The notes under the pieces: generated by a model | What the model was told of the DNA's origin: nothing | Databases searched by the model: none | What the model saw: the letters and a program-made list of their open reading frames with translations, nothing else | Origin: Riptortus pedestris | Taxonomy: Eukaryota > Arthropoda > Insecta > Hemiptera > Alydidae | Length of the DNA stretch: 64,000 bases | Direction of reading: 5' to 3' | NCBI GenBank assembly: GCA_019009955.1 | Contig: CM032230.1 | Span: forward strand, 7,618,001 to 7,682,000 | Shown: positions 1 to 12,665 of the stretch, in pieces | How positions within the stretch are numbered: the stretch's first letter is position 1 | How the letters are laid out: each line of letters opens with the position of its first letter | Program-made: the position numbers and the translations under genes

Positions 1-49
1 CACTAATGGTTTCATCTCCCCTATATTCTGTAGTTAAAAGTAAAAATAC

Positions 50-260
50 GATTAATAGAAGTGGACGCTTACTGACCGCTGAAAACCAGAAAGTACAAGC
101 AGTAGAGACAAAACGAATATTACAATAATTGTAAAGCATCAATCGTTTAGCAAAATTGGTTCTATAGCATGATTCGATCCGAATCATAATAACGGAGATA
201 TTTTGAACTTTCGAATCCCCTCCCTGTAAAGCCCCTCTATCCCTGGTCCGGGAGAAATAG
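50..260 (-). mobile_element. HINE-like fragment, double-core type, core only
   Basis: It holds the reverse complement of the second core (AACGGAGATATTTTGAA, then the C-rich tract and CTGGTCCGG). Both termini are missing. Confidence 0.55.
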
Positions 261-1412
261 TGAATAGATAGCGAGATGAGATGACGGACTTTTGATGAAG
301 TAAAGAACTTCGTAAAATAAATAAAAAGTACAAATAACTCGGTTTACACTCGTAATTCAAGATATCAAATGAATTGAAGTCGTTGAACATCTATTTTAAA
401 AATTGATTTGTTACATCATTGTTCATATGTCCTAATATAATAGAGGTATTTTCGTTTTGAATTACTTAAAATAAAAATGTTTAAATAAATTAAATACTTA
501 ATTCAGATACGATTTTACTTATCTAGTTTTGTATTAGTTATTATATATATATATATTCCAAGCAGCCTCCGTTAAGCAAAATTCGTTTACATTCATAATT
601 AATAATATATTTTCTTAAATTAATACTTATAATATAATCCTGGAGCCAAAAGAAAGAGGCTTTTCAAAGAATTCTTTCATCTCAAATACCATTATCCCTG
701 TGGGAATCCGTTTTCCTTGACGAAACATGCTGTATTTTTTCTAAGATAACGAAATCCAGAACTTATTTCTTCCTGCTGCCCATCATGGAGAATTAGTACG
801 ATATTCCTCATTCCCCTTTAAATATTTTGCCCTTGTCCTTTGCCCCCTTTCCTTTTCCTCACCCTTCAGTGCTGTTTCCTCTCAGGTTAAATGCTTCAGA
901 GGTACAAATGATTTATTATAATATTTTACATTTATATTTGTGTCTATCTAGACCATTTTTTTGCTAATCTGAGTTTACCAGAGCGTAACTTTCTTTTATT
1001 ATGTATTATTTCAGACAAAAAAAAAAAAAATAATCTTAATATCTCCACTCAACTATTTTTATCTTTTTTCTATTAGAAGTTTCTCCCTGTTGGGAATTAA
1101 CAGTGCTTCAAAATTATTCCTCTTAGTCAGTACAACCTTAACCCTCTGGAGAATAAGAAAGCAGATTCTACCTTATTAAACACATAACGTAGGACCGATC
1201 TTGTTAAAGACAAGATATTGTTTGACAAATTGCCATTGGGTTTAAGGCTGAGTATTATATTATTTTTTTGTAGTTTTTATTCCTCCTTTGGAGAATTAAT
1301 GTTGTACTGGCTAAAAGAAATAATTTTGAAGCATTGTTAATGCCCATGAGGGCGAAATATCTGCTATTGGGAAAAAGATAATAAAGATCGCTGAGTTGAG
1401 ACCTTAAGATCC
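261..1412. other. AT-rich non-coding stretch, nothing recognised
   Basis: Only short A/T runs (for example poly-A at 1016-1030) are seen. There are no plausible exons, and no repeat family shared with the rest of the window that I can recognise. Confidence 0.4.
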
Positions 1413-1417
1413 TTTTT

Positions 1418-1808
1418 AGCAGATTTTCCTTAAGGAAAATCAGCTATTGAGGTCGTTCTCATGACGCGATTTTCAAAACATTTCTTCAAATGTCCATCGA
1501 ACCCACCCAGGAGATGACGAAAATGAGGTCTGTTGAAAGCTATATATATTTGTCTGTTAACACTCTAGCGGTCGCAATTTTTGTTTTATCGTCACCAAAC
1601 TCGGTATTTAAATTTATTCTTTATCTTGAATATTAACCTTGTTATTTGCATTTTCATTAAATCTTGGCGGCTAACGGACGTGCTATGGTTCCCTCCGAAA
1701 GCTACTTCGGCCATTCCCGTAACTGATCGGTACTCGTATGGAGATTTCTCTATTGTGTAACTTTACGTGGGAAATCTGCTTTGTTTACGCAGCCCCTGCG
1801 TGACGGAC
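1418..1808 (+). mobile_element. HINE-like element, complete ends, internally shortened
   Basis: It starts AGCAGATTTTCCTTAAGG in a T-run and ends ACGCAGCCCCTGCGTGACGGAC in a run of ten T. The 5' block is intact. The microsatellite is reduced to a few TA units and the C-rich part of the core is deleted, giving about 390 bp. Confidence 0.85.
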
Positions 1809-1886
1809 TTTTTTTTTTGCCTCAAATTGGTAAGGATTAGATGTCGTTATTTGTTATTTTATTCACCCCAGTTTGGATGGTTTTTT

Positions 1887-2012
1887 AGCAGATTTCCCTT
1901 AAGGGAAATCATGCTATTGAGGTTGTACTCATGACTCGAATTTCGAAATATTTCTTCAAATGTCCATTGGTACTACCTATTAGATGACGAAAATGGGGTC
2001 CGTTCAAAACTG

Positions 2013-2061
<49 letters not shown>

Positions 2062-2543
2062 GTCTGTTACCGCTCTGGCGGTTTGCAATTTTTGTTTAAT
2101 CGTTACCAAACTCGATATTTAGTCGTTTTATGTAAAAAGAAAGATCAAGTTCGTTAATGGCTGAAATTGGACCAGTGGGAAGGTGGGTTTAGAGGGGAGG
2201 ATTTTCGAAAATTCGAAATATCTCAGTTACTATACATCGATCGAAAAATATTATAAAATCAATCTTATTGCAAATTAAATTTACTATAAATATTGTTCTA
2301 TACATTTATTCTCTATCTTGATATTAACTGAGATATTTGCATTTGTATTCTGCATGTGCTCGGCAGCAGTGGCTATGTTCGGACATTCCGCCGTGAGGTC
2401 TGGCGGCCGTTTTCGTAACTATTCGTCCCTCGTGAATAGGTTAAGAGGTTTCTTACTACTATAGCTGTTATTAGGCAGATTTATCAATTGTAAAACTTCA
2501 CGTGGGAAATCTGCTTAGTTTACGCAGCCCCTGCGTGACGGAC
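1887..2543 (+). mobile_element. HINE-like element, complete, short type
   Basis: A complete copy of about 657 bp. It has a T-run then AGCAG, the 18-bp palindrome, the 5' block, (TA)n at about 2013-2056, the core, the short middle with the GGCGGCCGTTT motif, GGGAAATCTGC, the 3' hairpin and GACGGAC followed by five T. It lies 78 bp downstream of the previous copy in the same orientation. Confidence 0.9.
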
Positions 2544-2648
2544 TTTTTAAACTACTATTGTGTAACCCAGATAGAAGCCTTATTCTTGTTCTTATCCCGA
2601 TGCCTATTAAAAAAACAACCGTATAGAGAATAAAGGGGAAGATAAGAT

Positions 2649-2692
2649 TTCCAGGCGGGAAGTCTGTTTAGTTTACGCTACACCTGCTTGGC
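2649..2692 (+). mobile_element. HINE-like 3'-end remnant
   Basis: GGCGGGAAGTCTGTTTAG followed by TTTACGCTACACCTGC is a diverged 3' terminus with a decayed hairpin; no further element sequence lies upstream. Confidence 0.45.
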
Positions 2693-3098
2693 ATTCATTC
2701 ATTCATTTAACTTCATGTTGTAGGAGAGGTATATAATCAGATGCGCACGAGTTTTAATTTCCGTTGCTGCGTTGCATGTAATCATGTTCAATATTGACGT
2801 TTGTACAAATTGCTACGGCCTATGCAGCTAGTAAGAGTAAGCTGTGAGTTGATTGTCCTCGATAGAATGTGCGTTAAGAGGCGTTGTAGGTGGATTGCAA
2901 AAGGACACCTCTCAGCTGGCTATTATTGAGGGTGTGGGCCTTGCACAACCTGACTCTATAACCTCATCTATCATTACCTCCCTCACAGCTGATCATCAAC
3001 TACAATGAAGTGGTATTTGTTTACTATGATTGCAGTGGCAACAATCTGGGGTCACTAATGGGTGGGCTCAAAAAGCATCAATAAAAATTATAGAAAAG
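2693..3098. other. Single-copy, balanced-composition DNA (candidate regulatory)
   Basis: It is non-repetitive and less AT-rich than its surroundings, with E-box-like CAGCTG sites (about 2914 and 2988) and a TAATCATG site. There is no convincing ORF. This could be a conserved non-coding element or merely old unique sequence. Confidence 0.3.
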
Positions 3099-3142
3099 TC
3101 CTTCTAGCAGGGGCTGCGTAACCTAAGCAGATTTCTCAATAG
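3099..3142 (-). mobile_element. HINE-like 3'-end remnant
   Basis: The sequence GTCCTTCTAGCAGGGGCTGC then GTAACCTAAGCAGATTTCTC is the reverse complement of the family's 3' terminus; the hairpin is damaged. Confidence 0.55.
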
Positions 3143-3960
3143 TTGGATTGACACATTACTTACCTCATCTCAGCACTCCAGGTTTACCATCTGACATTAA
3201 AACCAACGCTTTAACTCACATGGCAGGCCTGTGCCCCATTGTTTAATTAAATAACATACAAATAATCTATTTTATTCCAGGTAAGCTCTTGGTGAGACTT
3301 ATTAAAGTGTTATTACCTTATTAAAATGTTTTTGATTTGTTAATCATCGAAAAATTGGAGGTGAAGTGTTGATTTGTTTAGGTTTTCTGTTGGGTTTGTA
3401 CTTACAATTTTTGATAACGTTATTAATTAGGGATTTGTTATTTTACTCACATTTCATAGTAGTATTTTTTACCGTTTATTGAACTGAAATTTTTGTTACT
3501 TCACACTAGTTCAACTTGTTTTTCTCACTAAATATGTAACTGTTTTTATTTTGTAAAAAAAACATTATTTATATACTGTTCCTACTTATGCAATTTCCCG
3601 GAAACTGCCATCACAAAAATGCAGTCATCTCTTTCTCTGATTGAGCACTTCTTTAGCTGATACCCTTCGGTCCTTTACTGTCATCTAAGGTAGTGTTGTT
3701 TAGTGCTTGTTGATGAATAATCGAAATAGTCTTGTGTGCTTGATATTCAGAGCATTTTGTTTTGTGTCTGGTCAGGTGCCGAAAATGGAGCTGGTTCTCT
3801 GAAAATACACTCAGTCATTAATACATTTATTGTGGGGGAGAAACAGGACTATTTTGTTCATTCACATTTATTCCATATCAGAGCTTGTCCGAATTCACAG
3901 CCTCCAGGTAATATGCATGCAGGCATGTCCAGGCAGACAAGTCGATACCCTTCACACACA
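3143..3960. other. AT-rich unique DNA, nothing recognised
   Basis: There is no repeat or exon I can support. The longest open frame here (3736-4008) runs into a CA/CT simple repeat and shows no protein-like composition. Confidence 0.35.
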
Positions 3961-3975
3961 CACACACACTTGAGA

Positions 3976-4005
<30 letters not shown>
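3954..4005. repeat. Compound microsatellite (CA)n-(CT)n-(TA)n
   Basis: CACACA, then CTCTCT, then TATATA run together, ending at the 3' edge of the TA-flanked repeat. Confidence 0.85.
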
Positions 4006-4007
<2 letters not shown>

Positions 4008-4993
4008 AAATTGTAACCTCTGTCTGTACATTGATTTTTTCGCGAAATTCTCCAATAACTTTTCGTTTCACATGTCATAGACACCATAACTGTATTTTGT
4101 TTGTTTCGTGTCTGTTTGTATATTTGTTTCTTTGTTTGTTGGTTACCTTTTTACGCACAAACGGCTGAACCGAATTTTATGAAACTTGGTATGTATATTA
4201 CTACTAACGCAACTTAGACTTTAGGCTATATTAATATTCTCTGAGACGAAGAGGAATGGGGGTTATAAGGGAAGCCTGAAATTAAAAATAGCGATATTTC
4301 GTTTCCTATTGCATTTTCGGCAATTATGCACATAACAAAAGTTGTTAATTTTTTTATTTCGAGTAACTTTTTTTCTATACACTTTTGGTCGTATACCTAA
4401 GTATAAATGAGTTATACGTTAAAAACTACTGCGGAAGTCAACAATTTTATTTGGCACAAAAAACTCAACCGAACTAAACCAAACTCGGTATGTGAGTTAG
4501 CACTAACGCCTTCCTTATAATAAGCCATACTAACATTTCTAGGGACGGGCAGGAGTGGGGGTTATCAGGAAGGCCTGAAATTAAAAATAGTGATATTTCG
4601 GTTCCTATTGGGGTTTCGGCAAATATTCAGATAACAAAAGTTGTTTTTTTTGTTTTTTTCGAGAAAGTTGCTCAACAATTCTTCTCAATATGAACTACCA
4701 GGTACCTCACCTGGAAAAACTAATTCAAATATATGTTAATATTTTGTCCTTAATAATTCAAATCTATGCATAATGCACAGGAAACGGGAAATATGACAAT
4801 ATGGAGGACAGTGAAGTCTTACATAAAAAATTAATTTTATTATTAACAAATCCACAGAAACGACGGGTATTTACCCTAAACACTGGGATGGGTAAATGTC
4901 AAAATATTGTGCAAAGTAAAGCCTTTCCAAAAAAATACCATCATCATTCAGCCTCAAATGAATTCCCGGGCGAAGCCGGGTATCTGAGCTAGT
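4006..4993 (-). mobile_element. TA-flanked 'CCCGG' repeat, copy with two tandem units
   Basis: On the minus strand it starts ACTAGCTCAGATACCCGG at 4993 and ends ...GTAACC, a (CAAA)-type tail and GAGGTTACAATTTTA at 4006. (TA)n abuts both ends. An internal unit recurs: the CCTGAAATTAAAAATAG motif starts near 4273 and again near 4572 (period about 298). It shares its tail block (GAAACGAAAAGTTAT, ACAGACAGAGG) with the copy at 14.5-16.4 kb. There is no ORF. The family is unclassified. Confidence 0.75.
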
Positions 4994-5005
4994 ATATATA
5001 TATAT

Positions 5006-6170
5006 ACATACATACACTTGACTAAAATGATGTTATCAGGAGCATCTCCGACTGGATCACGTTGTTGCCCTTGGGGCAGTAGAACCTGAATCTGAGCAGA
5101 ACTAACCTATTGCCCCATTCCGGCTAGACATGGTTGTTAGCAGGCTGATACCTCGTTTCGAGTGCCGACCTCAGGTTAGTCGTTAAGACTCTAATGATAA
5201 AGCCGACTCGTGGCCCAGCCTTCCACTGGCTGGTGAGGTAACGGCTTGGGATTCGGTCAGTTCTGTATTTCTCAGCCTCGTTTCATTAATTACCTGGAGT
5301 TTCTAATGCATTTATGTTTTAGCAGATTTCCGTTTAATGGAGTTAGGTTACGTGTAAGGGGGGAAAAAAGAATGTACAGGAATCCTTGTGACCTCTTTGT
5401 ACTCCTGGTATTGAAACATATAAACAAAACTATTTGATGTACTTCATTTGACATGATGTAATTTGGTACTTACATACGATATCTCCAATCCACTAAATCG
5501 GGTTAAAATATGTCATCAAGCATGATTTATAAATATGTTTATGATGAACAAGAGTCGCTCCTTATAAATGTTTTGTACGTCTAACTGGTATGGAGAAATA
5601 TGCAATACGTTTTTATTTTCGCCTCTTCTGAACCCCTTCTCCATCGGTTTTGATTAAAAAATGGGGTATACATCCAGACAACACAACTAGTACGTGTATA
5701 AAGTTAGCACTTAAGGAATTTCATGGTTCTCCAAAATTAAGCCACAATGAATATATTTTATATTGGAATGGCAAAGATTAGCAGGCACTATATAAGGATT
5801 TGTGTGTGACACAAAGATATCGAATATCCTAATTCATGAGCATAATAATTATTGATCTATTTATATTATATGCACGTGTGTCGCAGTTTTAGCGATTTAC
5901 ACTTTTTCATATTATAAAAAATAAAAGTTGGTATAGTCACCTTATTATAAAAAAAAAAAAAATGTTAAAATATCTGCAGTAATAATTAAATATTTTCTGT
6001 TATTGCACTTTATAAATGTATTTATACATGAAACCATGAATGAATATGCAGAACTCAACAGACGGGCGTCATAGTCCAAGTTTTGTAATTGTAAGTCAAA
6101 TTTTAGGTAATTTTTCTTTTTTCATTTATTATTTAATTCAATTGTAAATTTATTATTTATTTTGATAATT
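5006..6170. other. Non-HINE DNA with a GC-richer patch
   Basis: Positions 5040-5250 are GC-richer and resemble in style the patches at 8.3-8.9, 12.7-13.2 and 55.0-55.3 kb; they might be eroded retroelement 5' sequence. The rest is AT-rich and unrecognised. Confidence 0.3.
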
Positions 6171-6181
6171 CTTTAAATAAA

Positions 6182-6182
6182 C

Positions 6183-6232
<50 letters not shown>

Positions 6233-6247
6233 ATATATATATATATA

Positions 6248-6278
<31 letters not shown>

Positions 6279-6300
6279 ATATATATATATATATATATAT
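6182..6300. repeat. (CTAT)n/(TA)n compound microsatellite
   Basis: Tetranucleotide CTAT repeats alternate with TA repeats, then run into the HINE-like core at TTTGTCTGTTACCG. Confidence 0.95.
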
Positions 6301-7066
6301 TTGTCTGTTACCGCTCTAGCGGTCGCAATTTTTGTTTAATCGGTACCAAACTCGATATTTAGTCGTTTCATGTAAAAATAAAGATCAAGTTTGTTAACGG
6401 ATGAAATCGGACCAAGGGGAGGGGGGGGGGTTTAGAGGGGGAGAATTTCGAAAATTCGAAATATGTCCGTTACTATAAGTCGGATCGAAAATTGTGTAAA
6501 ACTATTCTTAAAAGCAAATTAAAATTTACTATAAATATTGTTATATACATTTATTCTCTATCTTGAATATTAACCGAGATATTTACATTTTTGAGCCTTC
6601 AGTAGACCCCCACTTCTACTAGTGTTACATAAACACAATGCTCTGTTATATAATAAAAGATATTAATTGAAGCCTAAATACCAAATATTGTTTTCATTCA
6701 ACTTTTACTTTGTGAGATATATGCAAATACGTTCTGTTGACCCTCCCCCCCCCCTTCTTTTGTTTTTGGATTACTAAAGTTTGAGTGATTGAAATAAAAC
6801 TGATTCTGGTTCATTACAAATTACACAACTAGCTTTAGGAAATTGTTTTCAATGAAAATTATTGTTATATTCAGATATATTTCATTAATTGTTGGTCTTT
6901 CCTGTCTATCTATGCAGCGCTACGAGGTTGGCTTGCCTGTTTGTTTACAATTCAGTCTTGTAGATTTACTGAGCATTCACAGTAGTGTTACCTGTATGTA
7001 TATTTATCTATTGTAAACCTTCGCGTGGGAAATCTGCTTAGTTTACGCAGTCCCTGCGTGACGGAC
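6235..7066 (+). mobile_element. HINE-like element, long-middle type, 5' block missing
   Basis: It begins within the microsatellite and contains the core and the long middle. The long middle has CAAATATTGTTTTCATT, a poly-C stretch near 6743, and TGTTTGTTTACAATTCAG. It ends with the hairpin ACGCAGTCCCTGCGT and GACGGAC at 7066, followed by ten T. Confidence 0.88.
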
Positions 7067-7746
7067 TTTTTTTTTTCATATTCGATATAATAGGTTTGCC
7101 CAGGAAAAAAGAAAGAAATGAAGTTAAATTTAAACAAGTCATATTTTGAACTTACGATATCTAAATAATGTCGATATTTAAACAATTACAATGTGGAAGG
7201 AGAAAAAATATTTGAATAAGCTTTGCTAACCTCTATGGAGGAAAAGCAACATTGATAAAACACTTTCGCAAATATTTACATGAAATTTCACTTTTTTAAA
7301 TTCTCATTTCATGGCTTTTAAAAACAAATTTTAACAACGTTTACACCGAATATTTTTCCCTCTTAAAGGGCATACCTTTTAAGTTAATGGGGAAAAACGT
7401 TACAGAGAACGTTTCTTTTTTTTGCAAACTGTGCTTGGGGAGTGAGTTTAAAAAAAAAATGCCCATTATATATTCAATTGTAAATTACGGGGCTAGGGTC
7501 CCTTGAGATGAACTGGGCTGAAGAACTCAAGCATAGTTTCAGAAGAATATTCATTCCACCAAGACATAACTCTTTGTATTTAATTTCCAAATTCTGAAAA
7601 TTTGCAGGTTTGTCGACTGAGTCTTGAGCGCCTGTGACGCACTGCATACAACTATTTTTCATTTCGACTTGATTCTCTCGTGTTACAAAAAGGGCTGTTG
7701 GGGTAAGTCAAACTGAGTTATATTCATTGAAATATTTAAAAGTAAC

Positions 7747-7802
<56 letters not shown>

Positions 7803-8280
7803 TATACCACTTTTGCATTTGAGAATATTGTCCTTCGGAAACCTTTGTGTTTTTTGTGGTTTTTTTTTACACGCATTGTTGGTATTCTGTCATTATTGTG
7901 GTCCTAGATGTATTCTGTATATTTTATTCATGAGGCCATTGTGAACATTAAATTTATTTTATGGCAGTTGTTCTTAGTTTCACTCTCAGTCTTAAGATGG
8001 TGTCGACTCTACAATGCGGACATGAGATAGCAGTTCTTCTCTTGGGGAATTATGAGTTCTATTTTAAAAGGGATTTGTGAGGTGATGTTAGAACTCAGAC
8101 GGGTGGGGTTACATGGCAACGGGCGGGGCGAGTGGAACGTTAAGTAGGACAGGAGAAAGCGAAAGAAGAAGATAGAAAGAATAAAGAGGGCTGAAGGAAC
8201 CAAAAGACCGTATCCTAGGTAAAGATTCTTAAAGGGCTCAGTTAATTAAATTTTAAAGACTAACTTAACCCAAAAGAACT
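7067..8280. other. AT-rich unique DNA with a (TA)n tract
   Basis: (TA)n lies at about 7752-7807. Nothing else is recognised, and the short open frames here lack protein-like composition. Confidence 0.35.
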
Positions 8281-8945
8281 GCGTGTAGGCCACAAGAGGG
8301 AGTGGAGACGGAATGAAATGATACCTATCCGTTAGGCCTCAAGCCCCTCTCACTCTCTCCTAATTCCTCGCGGCTTAATGGTGGGATGGAAGAATCCTAC
8401 AGTTCCAGCAGACCCTCAGTTCTCTGGTAATGGCCTCATTGGATGAGGCGATAATTGACATCTGTGGCCGATGGGGTTGAGAAGTCCTTCTTTAATCATT
8501 TCTGACACTTCTGATTGAGGATGCAAACGACGACCACCATATCTGTGACCAACAACCGCAAAGCAGATCCAGGCATCAGCTATCAGTTTCTGGTCTAACT
8601 GGTTGTTGGCGAGGGCTTCTTTCCGCCAAGCATGTGCTGTAAGTATCGTCTAAACAGCTAAGAAGACTGGTCGCATGCTCCGGGACTTACTGCCCCTAGG
8701 GTTCTCGACCCCAATCATGACAACACGCAGATGCCGCCGCAATTCACAGAAGATGGTTTCGATGTCACACCCTACTTCTCTGGTTTTTTGCCGCCAAGGT
8801 GGAATCCCCTTGGGCAAGGCACCTGCACTATAAGACCAGATCCCGCAGCATTCTAAGTCTCAACCTGGTGAGTCAACACCGTGCAGATAACTGCCACACC
8901 ATGTACACTGACCCCCGGAGGGAACCTAAAAGAATGAACTGACTT
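8281..8945. other. GC-richer segment of unknown origin
   Basis: About 660 bp clearly richer in GC than the surroundings, with stops in all frames. It looks like degraded retroelement sequence (for example LINE 5' or coding remnants), but no motif proves it. Confidence 0.3.
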
Positions 8946-9963
8946 AACCCAAATAAAACAAACTAGTCTAGAACAAAGAAAACTATAACCTAACGAACTC
9001 TCCAATTCACGTTAACATAATCGCCAAATCGCATTAATGGAATGTTGTTTTATAAAAATATGATTTAATAACTCTATTATCTTTTTAAGTATTCAGAGAA
9101 ATAATATCTGCTAATTTTATATGCAGACCACGAAGAGTACTTATATTTTATGAATCTGAATGTATGAAATATATACTTCATTGGTATATTAGGTTTGCTT
9201 TATCACAGATAGGATAAACTATACGAAACATATAATGGGGTGTCAAGGACAAAATCTTTCGCAATATACCCCCCCCTCTATTGCAAGAGATAAGTCCCTA
9301 AAGAGGCTATAACGCTTGAAAATGGAACTGTTTCGGGCTCCAGCTGATGAGGCGTTAAGATAAGCTCTACTGATAAGGATATATGACATTACCGATAAGA
9401 AATAAAGTGATAATAGAGTCGAGAGAGAGAGAAAAAAGTTGTAAAAATACAGGAGTCAGCAGGTTTATATTGTAGGGGAGGATGCTCGTTGGCTTAGAGC
9501 CAGCTCACAAGGGCTATTATCTTAAAGTGGCTCTTGTTTAAGTATCGTTGGTGTATTGTGTCCCCCAATGGCCTAATCTAGGCCAAAGGGTGGCCACTAC
9601 AATTCCAAATACCTTATTGGCTGGCATTTCGACCGTTTCCCTTACTACAGGGCTACGCAATCCCTAATATTTTGCTGCTTTCTTTAATATGAGCAAATCT
9701 GTGTATTGATAACGATTTTATCAGCAAAATAATGATTAATCTTTAAATAATGATGATTGTACTAAAGTATTGCTTCTTCCGGAGAAGCAATCTGAATGTA
9801 CAATGTAGGCCTGTCGCATAATGCACTTTCTGAGCAACAGCTCCATCTTTAGTGCCTGTTGACATAAACAGAAACCATATGAAAATCAAACGACCAACAG
9901 TATTTAAATAATTAAACAAATGCAAAAACAACCTTAGCCTAAAACAGAAAGAAACCCCATATT
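8946..9963. other. AT-rich unique DNA, nothing recognised
   Basis: There is a short GA run near 9420. I see no exon and no shared repeat. Confidence 0.35.
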
Positions 9964-9969
9964 AAAAAA

Positions 9970-10472
9970 GTCCGTCACACAGGGGCTGCGTAAACTAAGC
10001 AGATTTCCCACGTGACGTTTTACAGTAGAGAAATCTGCCTAATAACAACAGTAGTAGTAAGAATCTCTAAACCTATTCACGAGGGACGAACAGTTACAGA
10101 AACGGCCGCCAGAGCTCTCGGCGGAAAGTACCGACATCAAGACATAGACGACTCCTGCCGACCACAAACAGAATACAAATGCAAATATCTCGGTTAATAT
10201 TCAAGATACAGAAAAAATGTATAGACCAATATTTATAGTAAATTTAATTTCCAATAAAATTGATTCTATACAATATTTCGATCCGACGCATAATAACGGA
10301 GATTTTTCGAAGTTTCAAAAGCTCCTCCTCTAACCCCCCCCCCCCTCCCACTGGTCCGATTTCAGCCATTAATGAACTTGATCTATCTTTTTACATAAAA
10401 CGACTAAATATCCAGTTTGGTACCGATCAAACAAAAATTGCGACCGCTAGAGCGGTAACAGACAAACATATA

Positions 10473-10513
<41 letters not shown>

Positions 10514-10655
10514 TATAGATAGATAGATAGATAGATAGAACGGACTTCATTTTCGTCATCTACTAGGTAGGATCGATGGACATTTGAAGAAAAATTTAGA
10601 AAATTCCATCATAAGTACAACCTCAATAGCTGATTTCCCTTAAGGGAAATCTGCT
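9970..10655 (-). mobile_element. HINE-like element, complete, short type
   Basis: It starts GTCCGTCACACAGGGGCTGC after an A-run and contains the complete core in reverse. (TA)n with a TAGA extension lies at about 10470-10540. It ends TTCCCTTAAGGGAAATCTGCT at 10655. Confidence 0.9.
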
Positions 10656-10715
10656 AACAGAAATTAAGGTCAACAATAGAACTTTAGAACTTTTCAACTA
10701 AAGTTGGGAATTTCC

Positions 10716-10760
10716 ACGAGTATAATCTGGATAGCTGATTTCGCTTTAGGGGAATCTGCT
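10716..10760 (-). mobile_element. HINE-like 5'-end remnant
   Basis: GATAGCTGATTTCGCTTTAG then GGGAATCTGCT is a diverged 5' terminus on the minus strand, 60 bp beyond the complete copy. Confidence 0.5.
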
Positions 10761-10769
10761 CAACATTTT

Positions 10770-11455
10770 ATTTCTATTGGTAGTCGAAATTGGTTCAAGT
10801 CCTTACACCTAAACCATGACCTTAGCCGCCATCACAAATAGTGTTTAATTAGAAAAGCGTCTAGCCCAATTAATTCTAGAATTTTGACGATTATTCTCCT
10901 AATGAGATCGGAACTTTTTCTTTCTAAAGTTCCGGAGCAACTCGTCCCGGGGAAACTTTTATTATAAAAGTTATTTAATATAACTTGAAGGAAAACATTG
11001 CCCAAGACGTTCTGGGGTAATTAAGTAAAAGTTGAAGCATAACAGATATTCGAGGAGTATAAAAATTAGGTTTAAGTACACTTTTTCGGCGCAAAAGAGG
11101 CTTTAATGTGCAAGTGCTAAAGTACACTAAAAACTTGTTTGGAACAATAGTTTTTTTTTATATCGCTTTTTAGTCTTATGGCTTTCTAAAGTACTCTCTC
11201 CTTTTGAAAGGTTGTTTAAAGTATTACAAAAGTAATTTTGTGTTTCAACCACAACATTAGAGTTTTTGTATAATGCGGCCTTTTTATCAGATTACTTAAT
11301 TTCTTAAACATCCTACTTAGGTGGTGACAAACTGTGTGTATATAAACGGAAGGATCAAAAAGGTCAAACACCTCCACTCTTAATATTTCTTTATTACGCA
11401 AATATACCCGAAAGTACTTTGCTGTATATATAAATGATCCAGCACAAATCCAGAG
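10770..11455. other. AT-rich unique DNA, nothing recognised
   Basis: No repeat of the window's main families and no convincing exon were found. Confidence 0.35.
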
Positions 11456-11459
11456 TGTG

Positions 11460-12010
11460 TGTATATATATATTGGGAGAGAGATTTGTACGTTACGCTCT
11501 AGCAATTGCAATTTTTTTTTGTCTCGGAACTTGATATTTAATTTTTTTTTTAACTCAAAAACTAAATATTATTGTAGATAATACCTGAAATTGACCGAGA
11601 GTATGAAGGGGGGTGATATTGAAAGTTCATAATATTTCTGGTTTTCCTTGAGGAATTAAGCTGTTGAAGTTGTACTCTTGAAGTGATTTTCGAAATATTT
11701 CTTCAAATGTGATTGAAAAATTGACTTAAAGCTGAGGTACTTAAAGCGACAATCGGATGAGCAGAACTGAGGTTTTCAAAATGTTAAAAAAAAGAAAATA
11801 TGATAAAAAAAATTCAAATTACTCCGTTAACATTTCTGTCAGAGAAAACATTTGTGACGCAAAAGTTTGAGAAAACTAAATTTCCATAAACCGAAATATT
11901 ATAGTTTTCGATCTAACTCATAGCAACCGAGACATTTTTAATTTTCAATCATTCACCCTTGTGTCCCCCCTCCCTTCTAACAAGGCCAATTTCAGCCATT
12001 ACATGAAATA
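11460..12010. mobile_element. Mosaic of eroded HINE-like fragments
   Basis: Three diverged pieces are visible: a core piece in plus orientation (TTACGCTCTAGC near 11493), a 5'-block piece (TTGTACTCTTGAAG, ATTTCTTCAAATG near 11670-11712), and a minus-strand core piece (AACCGAGACATTTTTAATTTTC to GGCCAATTTCAGCCATTA, 11870-12010). The divergence suggests an old layer of insertion. Confidence 0.45.
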
Positions 12011-12289
12011 ACCTTTGACATTCCAAGAAACGGTTAATTATCTGGTGTTGAGAAAATAAAAATCACATAATTTAACGAAAACTCTTGAATTACGACACAC
12101 CGAAAATATCACATATTTCAGTCGTTAAATGTTCAATGGAACAATATTTAGAATTTAAGCTTCTAATAATGTAAACTTGTACCAGTCAGTGGAGACCGTC
12201 GTCACTGGTTTATAGTTGAGTAAAGCTGGCAAGCTCATTCAATGCAATGGCACCATCTTCAAGCCCGTCAAAAAGTTGTACAAAAAGGA

Positions 12290-12665
12290 GTACAACTTGA
12301 AAAAACATTTCCTCAAATGTCCATTGATTCTTCCTGTGAGGTGACGAAAATAAGGTCGTTCAAAAGTATATATGTATATACTTGTCTCCCACCCCCCTAG
12401 GGGTCGTAATTTTTGTTGTATCACTACCAAACTCCGATATATTGGCGTTTCAAATAAAACTAAATATCAATTTCGTTAACTGCTGAAATGGGGCTGGGGA
12501 AGGGGAGAAATTAGAAATTTTGAATTAGCTCTGTTATTTTTTTTTTTGAACGGACCTTCATTTTCGTCTTCTACTAGGACATTTGAAGAAATAATTTCAT
12601 GATTTTTTTGAACGGACATCATTTTCGTCCATCTACTAGGACATTTGAAGAAAAATTTCATTTTC
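12290..12665. mobile_element. Eroded HINE-like pieces with a local duplication
   Basis: 5'-block sequence (CTCAAATGTCCATTGATTC) and core (CACTACCAAACTCCGATAT) lie in plus orientation. Two near-identical copies of a roughly 60-bp minus-strand 5'-block segment follow (GAACGGAC..CATTTTCGTC..CTACTAGGACATTTGAAG, from about 12549 and again from about 12609). Confidence 0.6.

Noticed and set aside
1418..2543. Paired neighbouring elements read as LTRs of one retrotransposon
   Set aside because: The ends lack TG...CA, there is no primer-binding site or internal coding region, and the two copies differ in internal structure.
6182..6300. Regular short repeats suggesting a CRISPR-like array
   Set aside because: It is a tetranucleotide/dinucleotide microsatellite with no spacers; the window is eukaryotic.
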